From assembly GCF_900205965.1 (NCBI RefSeq), contig NZ_OAOF01000002.1:1-64000 (forward strand): a stretch of DNA of 64,000 nucleotides, in the 5' to 3' direction. Shown in pieces: positions 24,858 to 34,009 of the stretch. The notes under the pieces are model-generated. The model worked only from the letters and a program-made list of their open reading frames with translations. It was not told where the DNA came from and ran no database searches. This DNA comes from Lacrimispora amygdalina. Its GTDB lineage: Bacteria; Bacillota; Clostridia; Lachnospirales; Lachnospiraceae. Numbering within the stretch: position 1 is the first letter of the stretch; every line of letters starts with the position of its first letter. A program made the position numbers and the translations under genes.

Positions 24858-25694
24858 ATGAATCATTTTACGGAACAAATCAACATTACAGAAAAACAGA
24901 CAGGAAAAAAGAAGTTAACCCCCAATGCATGTTTAGACGCGTACCTCTTAGACCCAATATCCGTCTCTCCCAGCCGCAGACGTCCGGCAGTTATCATCTG
25001 TCCGGGCGGCGGCTACGGACACTTATCTGACAGGGAAGCAGAACCGGTTGCGACGCAGTTTTTAGCCATGGGCTGCCATGCATTCGTTCTTCACTACAGC
25101 ATTGCTCCAGATGTATTTCCTTATCCCCAGATGGAGCTGGCTTATGCTGTTTCTCTGGTCCGTTCCCATGCAGAGGAATGGCTTGTTGATCCGGAAAAGA
25201 TCATTGTCTGCGGTTTTTCAGCAGGAGGTCATCTTGCCTGCAGTTTAGGAGCATTCTGGAATCAGGAATTTTTATATAAACCGTTGGAACTCACTCCAGA
25301 TGAAATCAAACCGGGCGGCATGATTCTGGCATATCCGGTGATTTCCTCCGGTCCCTGCTGCCACGAGGGTTCTTTCCTTAATTTATTGGGAGCAGCTGCA
25401 GAAGATGAATCCCTGCGCCGCCTGGTTTCACTGGAACATCAGGTGGGAGCCCACACACCGCCGGTATTTTTATGGCACACCTCTACCGATGATGCGGTGC
25501 CGGTAAAAAACAGCTATTTACTGGCAGATGCTCTGACGGAGCACGGTGTCAGTGTGGAGATGCACATCTATCCTGCCGGCTGCCACGGACTGTCTTTAGC
25601 AAACAGTGAAGTATCCGGCGATGATGGCCGGTGTATCGTGCCCCGGTGCCAGAACTGGATCTTACTGGCCAAAACCTGGCTGGAATATCTATAA
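24858..25694 (+). CDS. Alpha/beta hydrolase, probable carbohydrate esterase
   Basis: A 278-residue hydrolase of the acetyl-esterase type. The oxyanion segment is IICPGGGYGHLSDRE, the nucleophile elbow is CGFSAGGHLA (Ser at about 117), the acid is probably in HTSTDDAVPV and the base in AGCHGLSL. There is no signal peptide. AAAGGAGTG lies before the ATG. Pectin is often acetylated, so removal of acetyl groups from imported oligouronides is the likely role, inferred from neighbours. It has its own promoter and is closed by a strong terminator. Confidence 0.82.
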   Translation: MNHFTEQINITEKQTGKKKLTPNACLDAYLLDPISVSPSRRRPAVIICPGGGYGHLSDREAEPVATQFLAMGCHAFVLHYSIAPDVFPYPQMELAYAVSLVRSHAEEWLVDPEKIIVCGFSAGGHLACSLGAFWNQEFLYKPLELTPDEIKPGGMILAYPVISSGPCCHEGSFLNLLGAAAEDESLRRLVSLEHQVGAHTPPVFLWHTSTDDAVPVKNSYLLADALTEHGVSVEMHIYPAGCHGLSLANSEVSGDDGRCIVPRCQNWILLAKTWLEYL

Positions 25695-25705
25695 ACAACA
25701 AAACA

Positions 25706-25750
25706 GGCGGGACAGCCGGAGTCTGACTCCTTCGGCTGTCCCGCCCTTTT
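25706..25750. terminator. Strong terminator after the esterase gene
   Basis: GGCGGGACAGCCG pairs with CGGCTGTCCCGCC around an inner GGAGTCTGACTCC-like stem, followed by TTTTCC. It also faces the convergent pfkA gene. Confidence 0.9.
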
Positions 25751-25768
25751 CCTGCATCTTTGTCTTTA

Positions 25769-26743
25769 TTATCGAACCAGCATCTTGCTGATCTGAAACT
25801 GATCTTCCGGAATATCCTTGGTCATAGCCAATGCTTCCTGAATGTCGAAATCAACAAATTCACCGTGCTTATAACCAACGACACGGTTACTCTTGCCATC
25901 ACACAGCAGTTCCACTGCTCTGGCTCCCATAATAGAAGCATAAACACGATCCTTACAGGTAGGTGCTCCGCCTCTCTGCATGTGGCCCAGAATGGTAGCT
26001 CTCGTCTCAATACCGGTAGCTGCTTCAATTCTCTTTGCCATGGAAGAGGAATGACCGATCCCCTCTGCATTGATGATGATATGATGCTTCTTTCCCCGCT
26101 TTCTGTTCTCGATGATGCGGTTAATTAATGCCTGCTCGTCTCCGTCATACCGCTCCGGCAGTAGGATATCCTCTGCTCCATTGGCAAAGCCGCACCACAG
26201 GGCAATATATCCGGCATTTCTTCCCATTACCTCAATAATGCTGCAGCGTTCGTGGGAGGTAGAAGTATCACGGACCTTATCAATGGCTTCCATGGCAGTG
26301 TTCACTGCTGTATCAAAACCAATGGTATAATCCGTACATGCAATATCCAAATCAATGGTTCCAGGAAGTCCGATGGTGTTGATTCCAAGTGCAGAAAGCT
26401 TACCGGCGCCGCGGAATGATCCGTCTCCGCCGATGACTACGATACCGTCAATGTTATGTTTTTTACAGATCTCAGCACCTTTTTGCTGACCCGCTGCTGT
26501 AGTAAATTCCTGACATCTTGCTGTATAAAGAATGGTTCCGCCCCGATGGATGATCTCCGATACACTGGTACTGTTCATATCGACAATCTCTTCCTGCAGA
26601 AGGCCCGCGTATCCCCTCATAATCCCCTTTACTACCAATCCCTTATGGATCGCAGTTCTGACAACAGCACGGATCGCAGCATTCATACCTGGTGCGTCGC
26701 CGCCGCTGGTTAATACGCCGATGGTTTTCACTTGTTTTGCCAT
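25769..26743 (-). CDS. pfkA: 6-phosphofructokinase (ATP-dependent)
   Basis: A 324-residue glycolytic enzyme phosphorylating fructose 6-phosphate to the 1,6-bisphosphate. The start at 26743 (MAKQVKTIGVLTSGGDAPGM) has GGAGGAAG at the correct distance; an ATG-type start seven codons earlier would contain that site. Conserved elements are GGDGSFRGA (nucleotide), PGTIDLDIACTDYTIGFDTA with the catalytic Asp, and EVMGRNAGY (substrate). Its length and the Gly in GGDGS fit the ATP-dependent form. It lies 44-65 bases after dnaE on the same strand, an arrangement known in Firmicutes. Confidence 0.97.
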   Translation of the reverse strand: MAKQVKTIGVLTSGGDAPGMNAAIRAVVRTAIHKGLVVKGIMRGYAGLLQEEIVDMNSTSVSEIIHRGGTILYTARCQEFTTAAGQQKGAEICKKHNIDGIVVIGGDGSFRGAGKLSALGINTIGLPGTIDLDIACTDYTIGFDTAVNTAMEAIDKVRDTSTSHERCSIIEVMGRNAGYIALWCGFANGAEDILLPERYDGDEQALINRIIENRKRGKKHHIIINAEGIGHSSSMAKRIEAATGIETRATILGHMQRGGAPTCKDRVYASIMGARAVELLCDGKSNRVVGYKHGEFVDFDIQEALAMTKDIPEDQFQISKMLVR

Positions 26744-26807
26744 AGTAACTTCCTCCTGATTCACGGATCTCTGTTTTGTAAGTTTTACATTTCGTACATG
26801 TTGTATT

Positions 26808-29800
26808 CTAATTCATTTTCCCAATCTTTTCAAGTTTTTTTTCCACAAGTCTGACATTTTTTTCACCAAGTTTTTTGGTTAATATATCCACAAGGCCGTC
26901 TGAGGCATCCACATTCCAGTTGGATGGGAGCACCTTTTTCGCACGCTCACTCTCCAGATAGATGATTACGGAATCATTGCCTTCTGATTCCCGCAGCTGT
27001 TCAAGAATCTCCCGCTCCCCGGCAGCATACGTCTCTTTATCAGGGAATTTCAGCCACAGCTCTTTGGGGATTGCAGAAAACGGGATCACCCGCTCACAGA
27101 TCAGCTTGCCCACGGGATCATCACCGATGGAGGCTCTTCCCTGAATAAACACTTTGGAGTCTTCTGTAAACAGCTCTCGCTTACTCTCATAGTCCTTTGG
27201 AAATACAATCACTTCTACGGAACCAACAAGATCTTCCAGCGTGATAAACGCCATCATCTTGTTGTTTCTGGTAGTTTTTACGGTTTTGGCAGTAATCATA
27301 CCACCAACTGTTACATGAGCTCCATCCTGCACATTGGTTTTCTGGGTTTCCTCATCTACAATGAAATCAACGGTAACAGCCGTAATGTGGTTTTTCCATG
27401 TTGCCTCATACGCCTCCAGCGGATGGCCGCTTACATAGATTCCAAGCGTCTCTTTTTCAAAGGCAAGCAAGTCCTCCTTCTGAAACTCTCCAACATCAGG
27501 AAAAGTGATCTGATAGTTGCTTTTTTCTTCCTCACCGGCAAGATCAAACAGGGTGATCTGCCCTTCCATCGTATTCTTGCGTTCCTTACTCCTCTGGTCA
27601 AGAAGCTCCGGTGCTATGAAAAGTTTCTGCTTTCTTGTACCAGGAAGCGTATCCAGCGCTCCTGACTTAATGAAGTTCTCCAGTGTCCGCTTGTTCACCT
27701 CTTTATTGCTCATGCGGTCAATAAAGTCTTCCATATCATGATAGAGTCCATTGCGTTCCCGCTCTGCCACAATCATCTCTACAACGGATTTGCCAACGCT
27801 TTTAATTGCGGACAGTCCGTACCGTATGGACTTGCCTGAAACTGAGAATCCGCTTTCTCCCTCATTAATATCCGGAGGAAGTATGGGAATTCCCATCTGC
27901 CTGCAGCTTAAAATATATTCCGAAACCTTAGACACATTGTCCATAACAGAAGTAAGTAACGCAGCCATATATTCCTGAGGGTAATAGTATTTTAAAAATG
28001 CGGTCTGATAGGATACCACCGCATAAGCAGCAGCATGGGATTTATTAAAGGCATATTTGGCGAAATCAATCATCTCATCGTAGATCTGATTGGCAGTCTT
28101 TTCGTCAATTCCATTTGAGATACACCCGGTTACGCCTTCTTCCGGATTCCCGTATACAAAATTCTGGCGTTCCTTCTCCATAACGTAGGTTTTCTTCTTT
28201 GACATGGCACGGCGCACCAGGTCGCTTCGTCCCATGGTGTACCCGGCCAGATCGCGGACGATCTGCATAACCTGTTCCTGATATACGATGCATCCGTGAG
28301 TAGGACCCAATATGTGCTCCAGCTGAGGACAGTCATAGGTGATGGAATTCCGGTCATTCTTGCCTTTTAAGTATTTGGGAATAAAGTCCATGGGACCTGG
28401 TCGGTAGAGAGAAATACCGGCTATAATATCCTCCAGATTCTCCGGTTTTAATTCCTTCATGAAACTCTTCATACCGGAACTCTCCAGCTGGAATACCCCG
28501 TCATCCTTTCCGGTTCCGATGGAATCCAGCACTGCCTTATCATTGTAATCAATGTGGTCCATATCAAGAATGATATCCCGGTTCTTCTCCACTGCCAGAA
28601 CCGCGTTCTGGATCACGGTGAGGGTCCTAAGACCCAGGAAATCCATCTTTAAAAGCCCCAGTTCCTCTAATGTAGTCATGGTGAACTGCGTAGTGATGGT
28701 TCCGTCTGCTGCTCTTGACAGGGGAACGTATTCATCCACAGAATTCCGGCTGATTACAACTCCGGCCGCATGCATGGAAGTATGCCTCGGCAGCCCCTCC
28801 AGACGCATGGACATATCAATTAAGTATTTTACCTCGGGATCCTCGTTATAGGCATTGCGCAGGTCCGGGCTTTGTTTTAACGCCTTTTCCAGTGTCATGC
28901 CAAGATCACCCGGAATCATCTTTGCAATGGCATCGCAGCGGGCGTAAGGCATGTCCAGTACTCTTCCTACGTCCCGAACCACACCCTTCGCAGCCAGGGT
29001 ACCAAAGGTAACAATCTGAACCACCTGATCCTTCCCGTACTTTTCCACCACATAGTCAATGACTTCCTGGCGCCGTTCAAAGCAGAAGTCCACGTCTATA
29101 TCGGGCATGGAAACTCGTTCCGGATTCAGGAAACGTTCAAAGAGAAGGTTATACCGTATGGGATCAATGTCCGTAATCCCAAGACAGTAGGAAACAATAC
29201 TTCCGGCCGCAGAGCCTCTGCCCGGCCCTACCATGATATCTTTGGATCTGGCATAATGAATGAAATCCCACACAATCAGGAAGTAATCCACATACCCCAT
29301 AGTATGAATGACTTCAAGCTCATAAGAAAGACGCTCCTGTAAAGTTCCGTCATCCTCCGGATAGTGGTGTTCAAAGCCCTCTCTACATAATTTATTCAGA
29401 TAGCTCCACGAATCATAGCCTTCCGGAACATCGTACTTAGGCAGTTTGGTGACTCCGAACTCAATCTCCACATTACACCGCTCTGCGATCTTATGGGTAT
29501 TCTCTACCGCCTGGACTGCATAGGAGAAAAGCGTCTTCATCTCCTCTTCTGACTTGCAGTAATACTGACCGCCCTCATAGCGCATACGGTTCTCATCTGC
29601 CACTTTCTTACCGGTCTGTATACACAAAAGAATGTCGTGGGGCGTGGCATCTTCTGCATAGGTATAGTGGATATCATTGGTCGCCACCAGCTCAATTCCC
29701 GTCTCCGCGCTCATCCGGACCAGGCCCTGATTCACAGTTTTCTGCATGGGGATACCATGGTCCTGAAGCTCAAGGAAGAAATTACCCTCTCCGAATATCT

Positions 29801-30290
29801 CCTGATACTTAAGAGCGGTTTCCTTCCCCTGTTCATACTGGCCCCTGCCGATATAGCGCTGCACTTCTCCTGCCAGACAGGCGCTCAGAGCGATCACACC
29901 CTCATGATATTCCCGTAACACCTCATAATCCACTCTGGGTTTATAATAAAATCCATCGACAAAACCTTTGGAAACAATCTTCATCAAATTCTGATAGCCC
30001 TGATTATTCTCAGCCAGAAGAACCAGATGGTAATACCGGTCTTCGCCGCCTGCAAGCTCTCTGTCAAATCTGGAACCGGATGTCACGTACACCTCACAGC
30101 CAATTATGGGTTTGATGCCAGCTTCCTTCGCGGCTCTGTAAAAATCAATCACACCATACATGACGCCATGGTCTGTAATTGCCATACTATCCATCCCAAG
30201 TTCCTTCGCTCTGGCTGTCAGCTCCTTAATCTTGCAGGACCCATCAAGCAGGCTGTACTCTGTATGGACATGCAAATGTGTAAATGCCAT
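26808..30290 (-). CDS. dnaE: DNA polymerase III alpha subunit
   Basis: A 1160-residue replicative polymerase subunit. The PHP domain is at 1-200 (FTHLHVHTEYSLLDG). The palm carries PGRGSAAGSIVSYCLG and the catalytic aspartates in MPDIDVDFCFERR near residue 400. The tail has a helix-hairpin-helix and an OB fold (TVGGMITAKTVKTTRNNKMM). There is no intein or split. In Firmicutes DnaE works beside PolC. The gene precedes pfkA, and no promoter could be assigned with confidence in the repeat-rich upstream gap. Confidence 0.97.
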   Translation of the reverse strand: MAFTHLHVHTEYSLLDGSCKIKELTARAKELGMDSMAITDHGVMYGVIDFYRAAKEAGIKPIIGCEVYVTSGSRFDRELAGGEDRYYHLVLLAENNQGYQNLMKIVSKGFVDGFYYKPRVDYEVLREYHEGVIALSACLAGEVQRYIGRGQYEQGKETALKYQEIFGEGNFFLELQDHGIPMQKTVNQGLVRMSAETGIELVATNDIHYTYAEDATPHDILLCIQTGKKVADENRMRYEGGQYYCKSEEEMKTLFSYAVQAVENTHKIAERCNVEIEFGVTKLPKYDVPEGYDSWSYLNKLCREGFEHHYPEDDGTLQERLSYELEVIHTMGYVDYFLIVWDFIHYARSKDIMVGPGRGSAAGSIVSYCLGITDIDPIRYNLLFERFLNPERVSMPDIDVDFCFERRQEVIDYVVEKYGKDQVVQIVTFGTLAAKGVVRDVGRVLDMPYARCDAIAKMIPGDLGMTLEKALKQSPDLRNAYNEDPEVKYLIDMSMRLEGLPRHTSMHAAGVVISRNSVDEYVPLSRAADGTITTQFTMTTLEELGLLKMDFLGLRTLTVIQNAVLAVEKNRDIILDMDHIDYNDKAVLDSIGTGKDDGVFQLESSGMKSFMKELKPENLEDIIAGISLYRPGPMDFIPKYLKGKNDRNSITYDCPQLEHILGPTHGCIVYQEQVMQIVRDLAGYTMGRSDLVRRAMSKKKTYVMEKERQNFVYGNPEEGVTGCISNGIDEKTANQIYDEMIDFAKYAFNKSHAAAYAVVSYQTAFLKYYYPQEYMAALLTSVMDNVSKVSEYILSCRQMGIPILPPDINEGESGFSVSGKSIRYGLSAIKSVGKSVVEMIVAERERNGLYHDMEDFIDRMSNKEVNKRTLENFIKSGALDTLPGTRKQKLFIAPELLDQRSKERKNTMEGQITLFDLAGEEEKSNYQITFPDVGEFQKEDLLAFEKETLGIYVSGHPLEAYEATWKNHITAVTVDFIVDEETQKTNVQDGAHVTVGGMITAKTVKTTRNNKMMAFITLEDLVGSVEVIVFPKDYESKRELFTEDSKVFIQGRASIGDDPVGKLICERVIPFSAIPKELWLKFPDKETYAAGEREILEQLRESEGNDSVIIYLESERAKKVLPSNWNVDASDGLVDILTKKLGEKNVRLVEKKLEKIGKMN

Positions 30291-30417
30291 CTGTCTTATC
30301 TCCTTCTATCCTCATTTCTCTTATTATAACATAAAAAGGCAGCCTCTGAAAATATTTTATTCTCCTGCTTACCTCTGCACAGTATTTATCTCCTCTATTT
30401 CCTCTTATACTTGGTAT

Positions 30418-30655
30418 CTGGGGCATAGATTACTTCTTTTTCCTCCCTCTACCCCGTATCTCCTTTATTCCGACCTTCTCTATCACTATTTGGTATATAT
30501 CGGCAGTCTGCTCTTTATTTATGCCCCGCCGTTCTTAGCTTGCGGGGCATAGGTTAAATCTTTTTCCTGCATATGCCCTATCTCTTCAATTTCTTAAACC
30601 CTTTTATGCCATCTGGGGCATAGAAATAGATAATCCTCTGTCTATGCCTCCAGAT
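30418..30655. repeat. Three copies of a GGGGCATAG element, two in hairpins
   Basis: CTGGGGCATAG (30418-30428), GCGGGGCATAG (30542-30552) and ATCTGGGGCATAG (30611-30623) recur; the first two are also followed by a similar TTACTTCTTTTTCC or TTAAATCTTTTTCC. The second is in a perfect stem ATGCCCCGC/GCGGGGCAT (30521-30550). The third pairs with CTATGCCTCCAGAT (30642-30655) with one bulge. This looks like a degenerate repeat family rather than terminators. Confidence 0.6.
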
Positions 30656-30681
30656 AAGGTTTATAATGTACCCAATAAAGC

Positions 30682-30754
30682 GGACACGAAAAAATTGTTT
30701 TTATGTCCAACTTTTTGAGCAGACCCATTCCGTAGACACGATTTTTTTATGTCT
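30682..30754. repeat. Pair of related GACACG...ATGTC hairpins
   Basis: GGACACG...TTATGTCC (30682-30708) and AGACACG...TTATGTCT (30734-30754) share the same layout: a five-base stem around an A/T-rich loop starting ACG. They may be ends of a decayed insertion element or small binding sites. Confidence 0.45.
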
Positions 30755-30867
30755 CATACCCAAAATTTCTGGTTGGTCCCATGCCAGCACAGACAGTTTG
30801 CCCAAAGTCGTTTTAGGATCACTTAAATTCACTATTTCAAGTCAGTAATTAAAAATGGAGATATAAG

Positions 30868-30910
30868 AGGCGGAGCTTCCATTGTCAGACAATGGCAGTC
30901 TCCGCCTCAA
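30868..30910 (-). terminator. Terminator after crh
   Basis: GAGGCGGAG pairs with CTCCGCCTC and CCATTGTC with GACAATGG in one long hairpin, ending in a moderately T-rich stretch on the minus strand. Confidence 0.8.
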
Positions 30911-30931
30911 AACACGTGATTATCCAAGATA

Positions 30932-31189
30932 TTATTCCTGATTGCTTAAGTATTTCTCAATCTCGCCGACTGCAACTTCTTCATCGGCTCCGTCTGCAGT
31001 AATTGTGATCTGCTCTCCAGCTGCAAGACCGAGAGTCATCATTCCCATAATACTTTTGGCATTCACCCTTTTTGATTCAATTTCAACATAAATGTTGCTT
31101 TCATACTGGCTGGCAACCTGAACCAGCATAGCAACTGGTCTCGCTTCCAAGCCTGATGCAAGTTCCACGGTGACTGTTTTTCTTACCAT
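30932..31189 (-). CDS. crh: Crh-like HPr paralog (regulatory, not phosphotransfer)
   Basis: An 85-residue HPr-fold protein from the ATG at 31189, six bases after GGAGG. True HPr carries His15 in a GIHARP motif for PTS phosphotransfer; here the motif is SGLEARPVAML, with Glu in place of His. The regulatory Ser46 site is kept in NAKSIMGMMTLGLAAG. This matches Bacillus Crh, which has Gln15 and is phosphorylated on Ser46 by HPr kinase to act as CcpA co-regulator. It is the last gene of the hprK-murB-rapZ-whiA-crh run. A PTS transfer role is very unlikely. Confidence 0.88.
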   Translation of the reverse strand: MVRKTVTVELASGLEARPVAMLVQVASQYESNIYVEIESKRVNAKSIMGMMTLGLAAGEQITITADGADEEVAVGEIEKYLSNQE

Positions 31190-31200
31190 AATTATCCTCC

Positions 31201-32187
31201 TCATTCCTCTGAACGGATCTGTTCCGTTCCGCTGCCCACGCCTGTCCCGCGCAGCCGCCCTGCTAAATCACAAAGCTTTCTAAGTCGGTGGTTCACTCCT
31301 GATTTACCAACAGGAGGGTCCAGAGCTTCTCCAAGCTCTTTTAATGTTGCGTCCGGTCTTTCCAGTCTCTCTCTGGCAATCTCCCTTAAGTTGTCCGGAA
31401 GATCCTTAAGTCCGATTGTATCTCTGATATATTTTATATCTTCTATCTGCTTTACGGCAGCTGATACCGTTTTATTAATATTAGCAGTTTCACAGTTAAC
31501 CTGCCTGTTTACGCTGTTGCGCATGTCCTTTAATATCCTGATATTTTCAAGCTCCATTAAAGTAACCGGAGCCTCCATAACATTTAAGATATCGACAATC
31601 TGGCTTCCCTCCTTGATATAGACTACGAAATACCGCTTTCTCTTTACGATCTTTGCGTCAAGATCAAAGGTTGCAATAATAGACTTTAACTGCTCTGCTT
31701 TTTCTTCTGTGGCACATACGATTTCATAATGGTAGAACTTCTCCGGATCACTGATGGATCCTGATGAAAGGAATGCCCCGCGTATAAACGCTCTCCTGCA
31801 GCAGGACTGCTGGATCACCACGTTCTTCACTATATTTAGATTTTCTCCTACTTCCCCATTCTCGTCAAGGAGTTTTGTTGCATGAAGCACCCGAATGGCA
31901 TCCTCGTGTTCCCGGATGGTCACTGTGAACGTACGGCTTCTGTTCAAGTAGGCATTTCTTCTAATAGAGACATCAGTACTAATATTAAATGTTTTTTTCA
32001 ATAATGTAAAGTACTTTCTTGCAACTGCCACATTTTCTGTATGAATTTTAATTCTATAGCGGTCTTCTTCCGATATGATTATCTTACCGCAAAGGCTGAT
32101 GATCGCAGCCATTTCCGCGATCTGACAATGCCTTGCCGGGCTGATCTGCCTGGAAAGCTCTTCTTTTAGTTTAGAAGAAAACGACAT
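31201..32187 (-). CDS. whiA: Sporulation/cell division regulator WhiA
   Basis: A 328-residue protein with an N-terminal LAGLIDADG-like (inactive homing endonuclease) fold and a C-terminal helix-turn-helix. Recognisable segments are MSFSSKLKEELSR, RAFIRGAFLSSGSISDP, and the DNA-binding LKELGEALDPPVGKSGVNHR with RLRKL. WhiA affects cell division and chromosome segregation in Firmicutes. It begins two bases after rapZ, and crh follows directly. Confidence 0.95.
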   Translation of the reverse strand: MSFSSKLKEELSRQISPARHCQIAEMAAIISLCGKIIISEEDRYRIKIHTENVAVARKYFTLLKKTFNISTDVSIRRNAYLNRSRTFTVTIREHEDAIRVLHATKLLDENGEVGENLNIVKNVVIQQSCCRRAFIRGAFLSSGSISDPEKFYHYEIVCATEEKAEQLKSIIATFDLDAKIVKRKRYFVVYIKEGSQIVDILNVMEAPVTLMELENIRILKDMRNSVNRQVNCETANINKTVSAAVKQIEDIKYIRDTIGLKDLPDNLREIARERLERPDATLKELGEALDPPVGKSGVNHRLRKLCDLAGRLRGTGVGSGTEQIRSEE

Positions 32188-32189
32188 AC

Positions 32190-33071
32190 CTAGACCACCC
32201 TTTTTCCTGTATTATCCTTATCAATATCCCGATGTTCGATTTTAATACCAAATTCTGCTCTTGATTTAAATTTTTCATAAACCGCTTTTGCAACGGTTAC
32301 GGAACGATGCTTACCACCTGTGCACCCAATGGCAATCACCAGCTGGTTCTTTCCCTCCAGAACGTAGTTGGGAAGAAGAAATTCCAGCATATCATAAAGC
32401 TTGTTCAAAAACAGATCAGCGGTTCCATGCTGCATCACATAGTCCCGCACTATTTTTTCTTCCCCTGTCCGGTTTCTCAGCTCCTCCACATAGTAGGGAT
32501 TAGGCAGAAATCTCACATCAAACACCAGATCAGCATCGGATGGAATTCCATATTTAAAGCCGAAAGAAAGAATGGTAATGAATAGATTCCGGTAAGATTT
32601 GTGCTTCATAAATATCTTTTCCAGTTCCTGCCTCAGTTCTTTCGTGAGAAGCTTGCTGGTATCGATGATATAATCCGCCTCTTCCTTTAAGAAAGCAAGC
32701 TTCCCACGTTCTTTTATTATTCCGCTGTCAATTCTTCCGCCTGCTGCGAGGGGATGGGCTCTTCTGGTTTCCTTATACCGCTTTATCAGTATTTCATCTC
32801 CGGCATCCAGGAAAAGAATCTCAAAAGGCACACGGTTTCTGGACCATTCATCAAAGATCCGGTCTAAAACCGATAAATCTTCCCCGCTTCTGATATCAAT
32901 CCCCAGGGCGGCGTTCTTAATTCCCTGCGGATTTTTAAGGGTCAGCTCTGCAAATGTCTCGATAAGCGGTATAGGAAGATTATCCACACAATAAAATCCC
33001 ATATCCTCCAACATCTTGAGCGCCTGTGTTTTCCCCGCACCTGACATGCCTGTCACAATTACAAGCCTCAC
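32190..33071 (-). CDS. rapZ: RNase adapter/nucleotide-binding protein RapZ (YvcJ)
   Basis: A 293-residue P-loop protein. Walker A is VTGMSGAGKTQALK at the N-terminus. The C-terminal half has the conserved IGCTGGKHRSVTVAKAV. In E. coli it delivers the sRNA GlmZ to RNase E; in Bacillus YvcJ affects competence and phosphate metabolism. It starts with GTG at 33071, with AAAGGAG upstream, and is tightly packed with whiA. Confidence 0.95.
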   Translation of the reverse strand: MRLVIVTGMSGAGKTQALKMLEDMGFYCVDNLPIPLIETFAELTLKNPQGIKNAALGIDIRSGEDLSVLDRIFDEWSRNRVPFEILFLDAGDEILIKRYKETRRAHPLAAGGRIDSGIIKERGKLAFLKEEADYIIDTSKLLTKELRQELEKIFMKHKSYRNLFITILSFGFKYGIPSDADLVFDVRFLPNPYYVEELRNRTGEEKIVRDYVMQHGTADLFLNKLYDMLEFLLPNYVLEGKNQLVIAIGCTGGKHRSVTVAKAVYEKFKSRAEFGIKIEHRDIDKDNTGKRVV

Positions 33072-33089
33072 TGTATACTCCTTTGCTAG

Positions 33090-34001
33090 TTAAAACTTCC
33101 CCAGTGTCTTCACTTCCATCTCAAGCATCACTCCGGAATTTTTGTATACCCTGTTTTTTACCTCTTCGCACAAGGCTATAATATCCGCAGCTGTCGCCTG
33201 ATCTTTATTGATCACAAATCCGCAGTGCTTTTCTGAAACCTGGGCACCTCCTACGGAAAATCCCCGAAGCCCGGCATCTTCAATCAGCTTCCCGGCATAA
33301 TGTCCTTCCGGGCGCTTAAAGGTACTTCCTGCACTGGGAAATTCCAGAGGCTGCTTTTCTTTTCTTCTGCGTGCCAGTTCATCCATACGGTTTTTAATAG
33401 AAACCGGATCGCCTTCTTTTAAGCGTATGACTGCTTCTGTCACCACATACTGGTTTGGTATAATGCAGCTGGTCCGGTACCCCAGAGAAAGCTCGCAGGC
33501 AGGGACTTCTTTGATCTGTCCATCCCCGGTCACAACTCTTACACTGCGCAGAACCTCTTTCATCTCCGAACCATATGCACCGGCATTCATGACTACGGCT
33601 CCCCCCAGTGTTCCCGGAATTCCGGCAGCAAACTCAAAGCCTGTCAGTGATGCCTTATATGCTTCCTGTGCAATTCTCGCCAGCAAAAGACCTGCTCCGG
33701 CTTTTATCATCCCTGTCTCCTGATTGACATCACAGACATGAAAGCTGTCCATAGAGATAACCACCCCGTCAAAACCCTGATCTCCCACCAGAAGATTACT
33801 TCCGTTGCCTAATATGAAATATGGCACTTTTTCCTGCCTGCAGATCTTAATGACTGCAGCAAGCTCGTGTTCATCTCCAGGAGTTACAAAGCAGTCTGCC
33901 GGTCCCCCAACCCGGAAAGAGGTATGCCTGCGCATCTCTTCTCCTGCTTTAATATGGTTTTTATCGGCCGCACTAAGAAGTTTTTCATAAATTCCAGTCA
34001 T
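33090..34001 (-). CDS. murB: UDP-N-acetylenolpyruvoylglucosamine reductase
   Basis: A 303-residue FAD enzyme that reduces enolpyruvyl-UDP-GlcNAc to UDP-MurNAc for peptidoglycan. The PCMH-type FAD domain starts at TSFRVGGPADCFV, with LGNGSNLLV, GIPGTLGGAVVMNAGAYG and the catalytic Ser in SAGSTFKRPEGHYAGKLIE. I use the ATG at 34001, four bases after GAGGTG; a TTG four codons earlier would overlap hprK. Length fits the type IIb form. Confidence 0.96.
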   Translation of the reverse strand: MTGIYEKLLSAADKNHIKAGEEMRRHTSFRVGGPADCFVTPGDEHELAAVIKICRQEKVPYFILGNGSNLLVGDQGFDGVVISMDSFHVCDVNQETGMIKAGAGLLLARIAQEAYKASLTGFEFAAGIPGTLGGAVVMNAGAYGSEMKEVLRSVRVVTGDGQIKEVPACELSLGYRTSCIIPNQYVVTEAVIRLKEGDPVSIKNRMDELARRRKEKQPLEFPSAGSTFKRPEGHYAGKLIEDAGLRGFSVGGAQVSEKHCGFVINKDQATAADIIALCEEVKNRVYKNSGVMLEMEVKTLGKF

Positions 34002-34009
34002 CAGACACC

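Larger units (their letters stand above)
30291..30931. other. 640-base intergenic region between dnaE and crh
   Basis: No protein gene is supported here: ORFs are short, lack binding sites and have unusual composition. The region holds a cluster of GGGGCAT hairpins (30418-30655), two related GACACG hairpins (30682-30754) and the crh terminator (30868-30910). Between these it is pyrimidine-rich on the plus strand. Confidence 0.6.

Noticed and set aside
30160..30552. A 130-codon plus-strand ORF extending from dnaE into the intergenic gap
   Set aside because: It overlaps the dnaE start on the opposite strand, has no binding site and translates into low-complexity Tyr/Leu/Ser sequence over the hairpin repeats.
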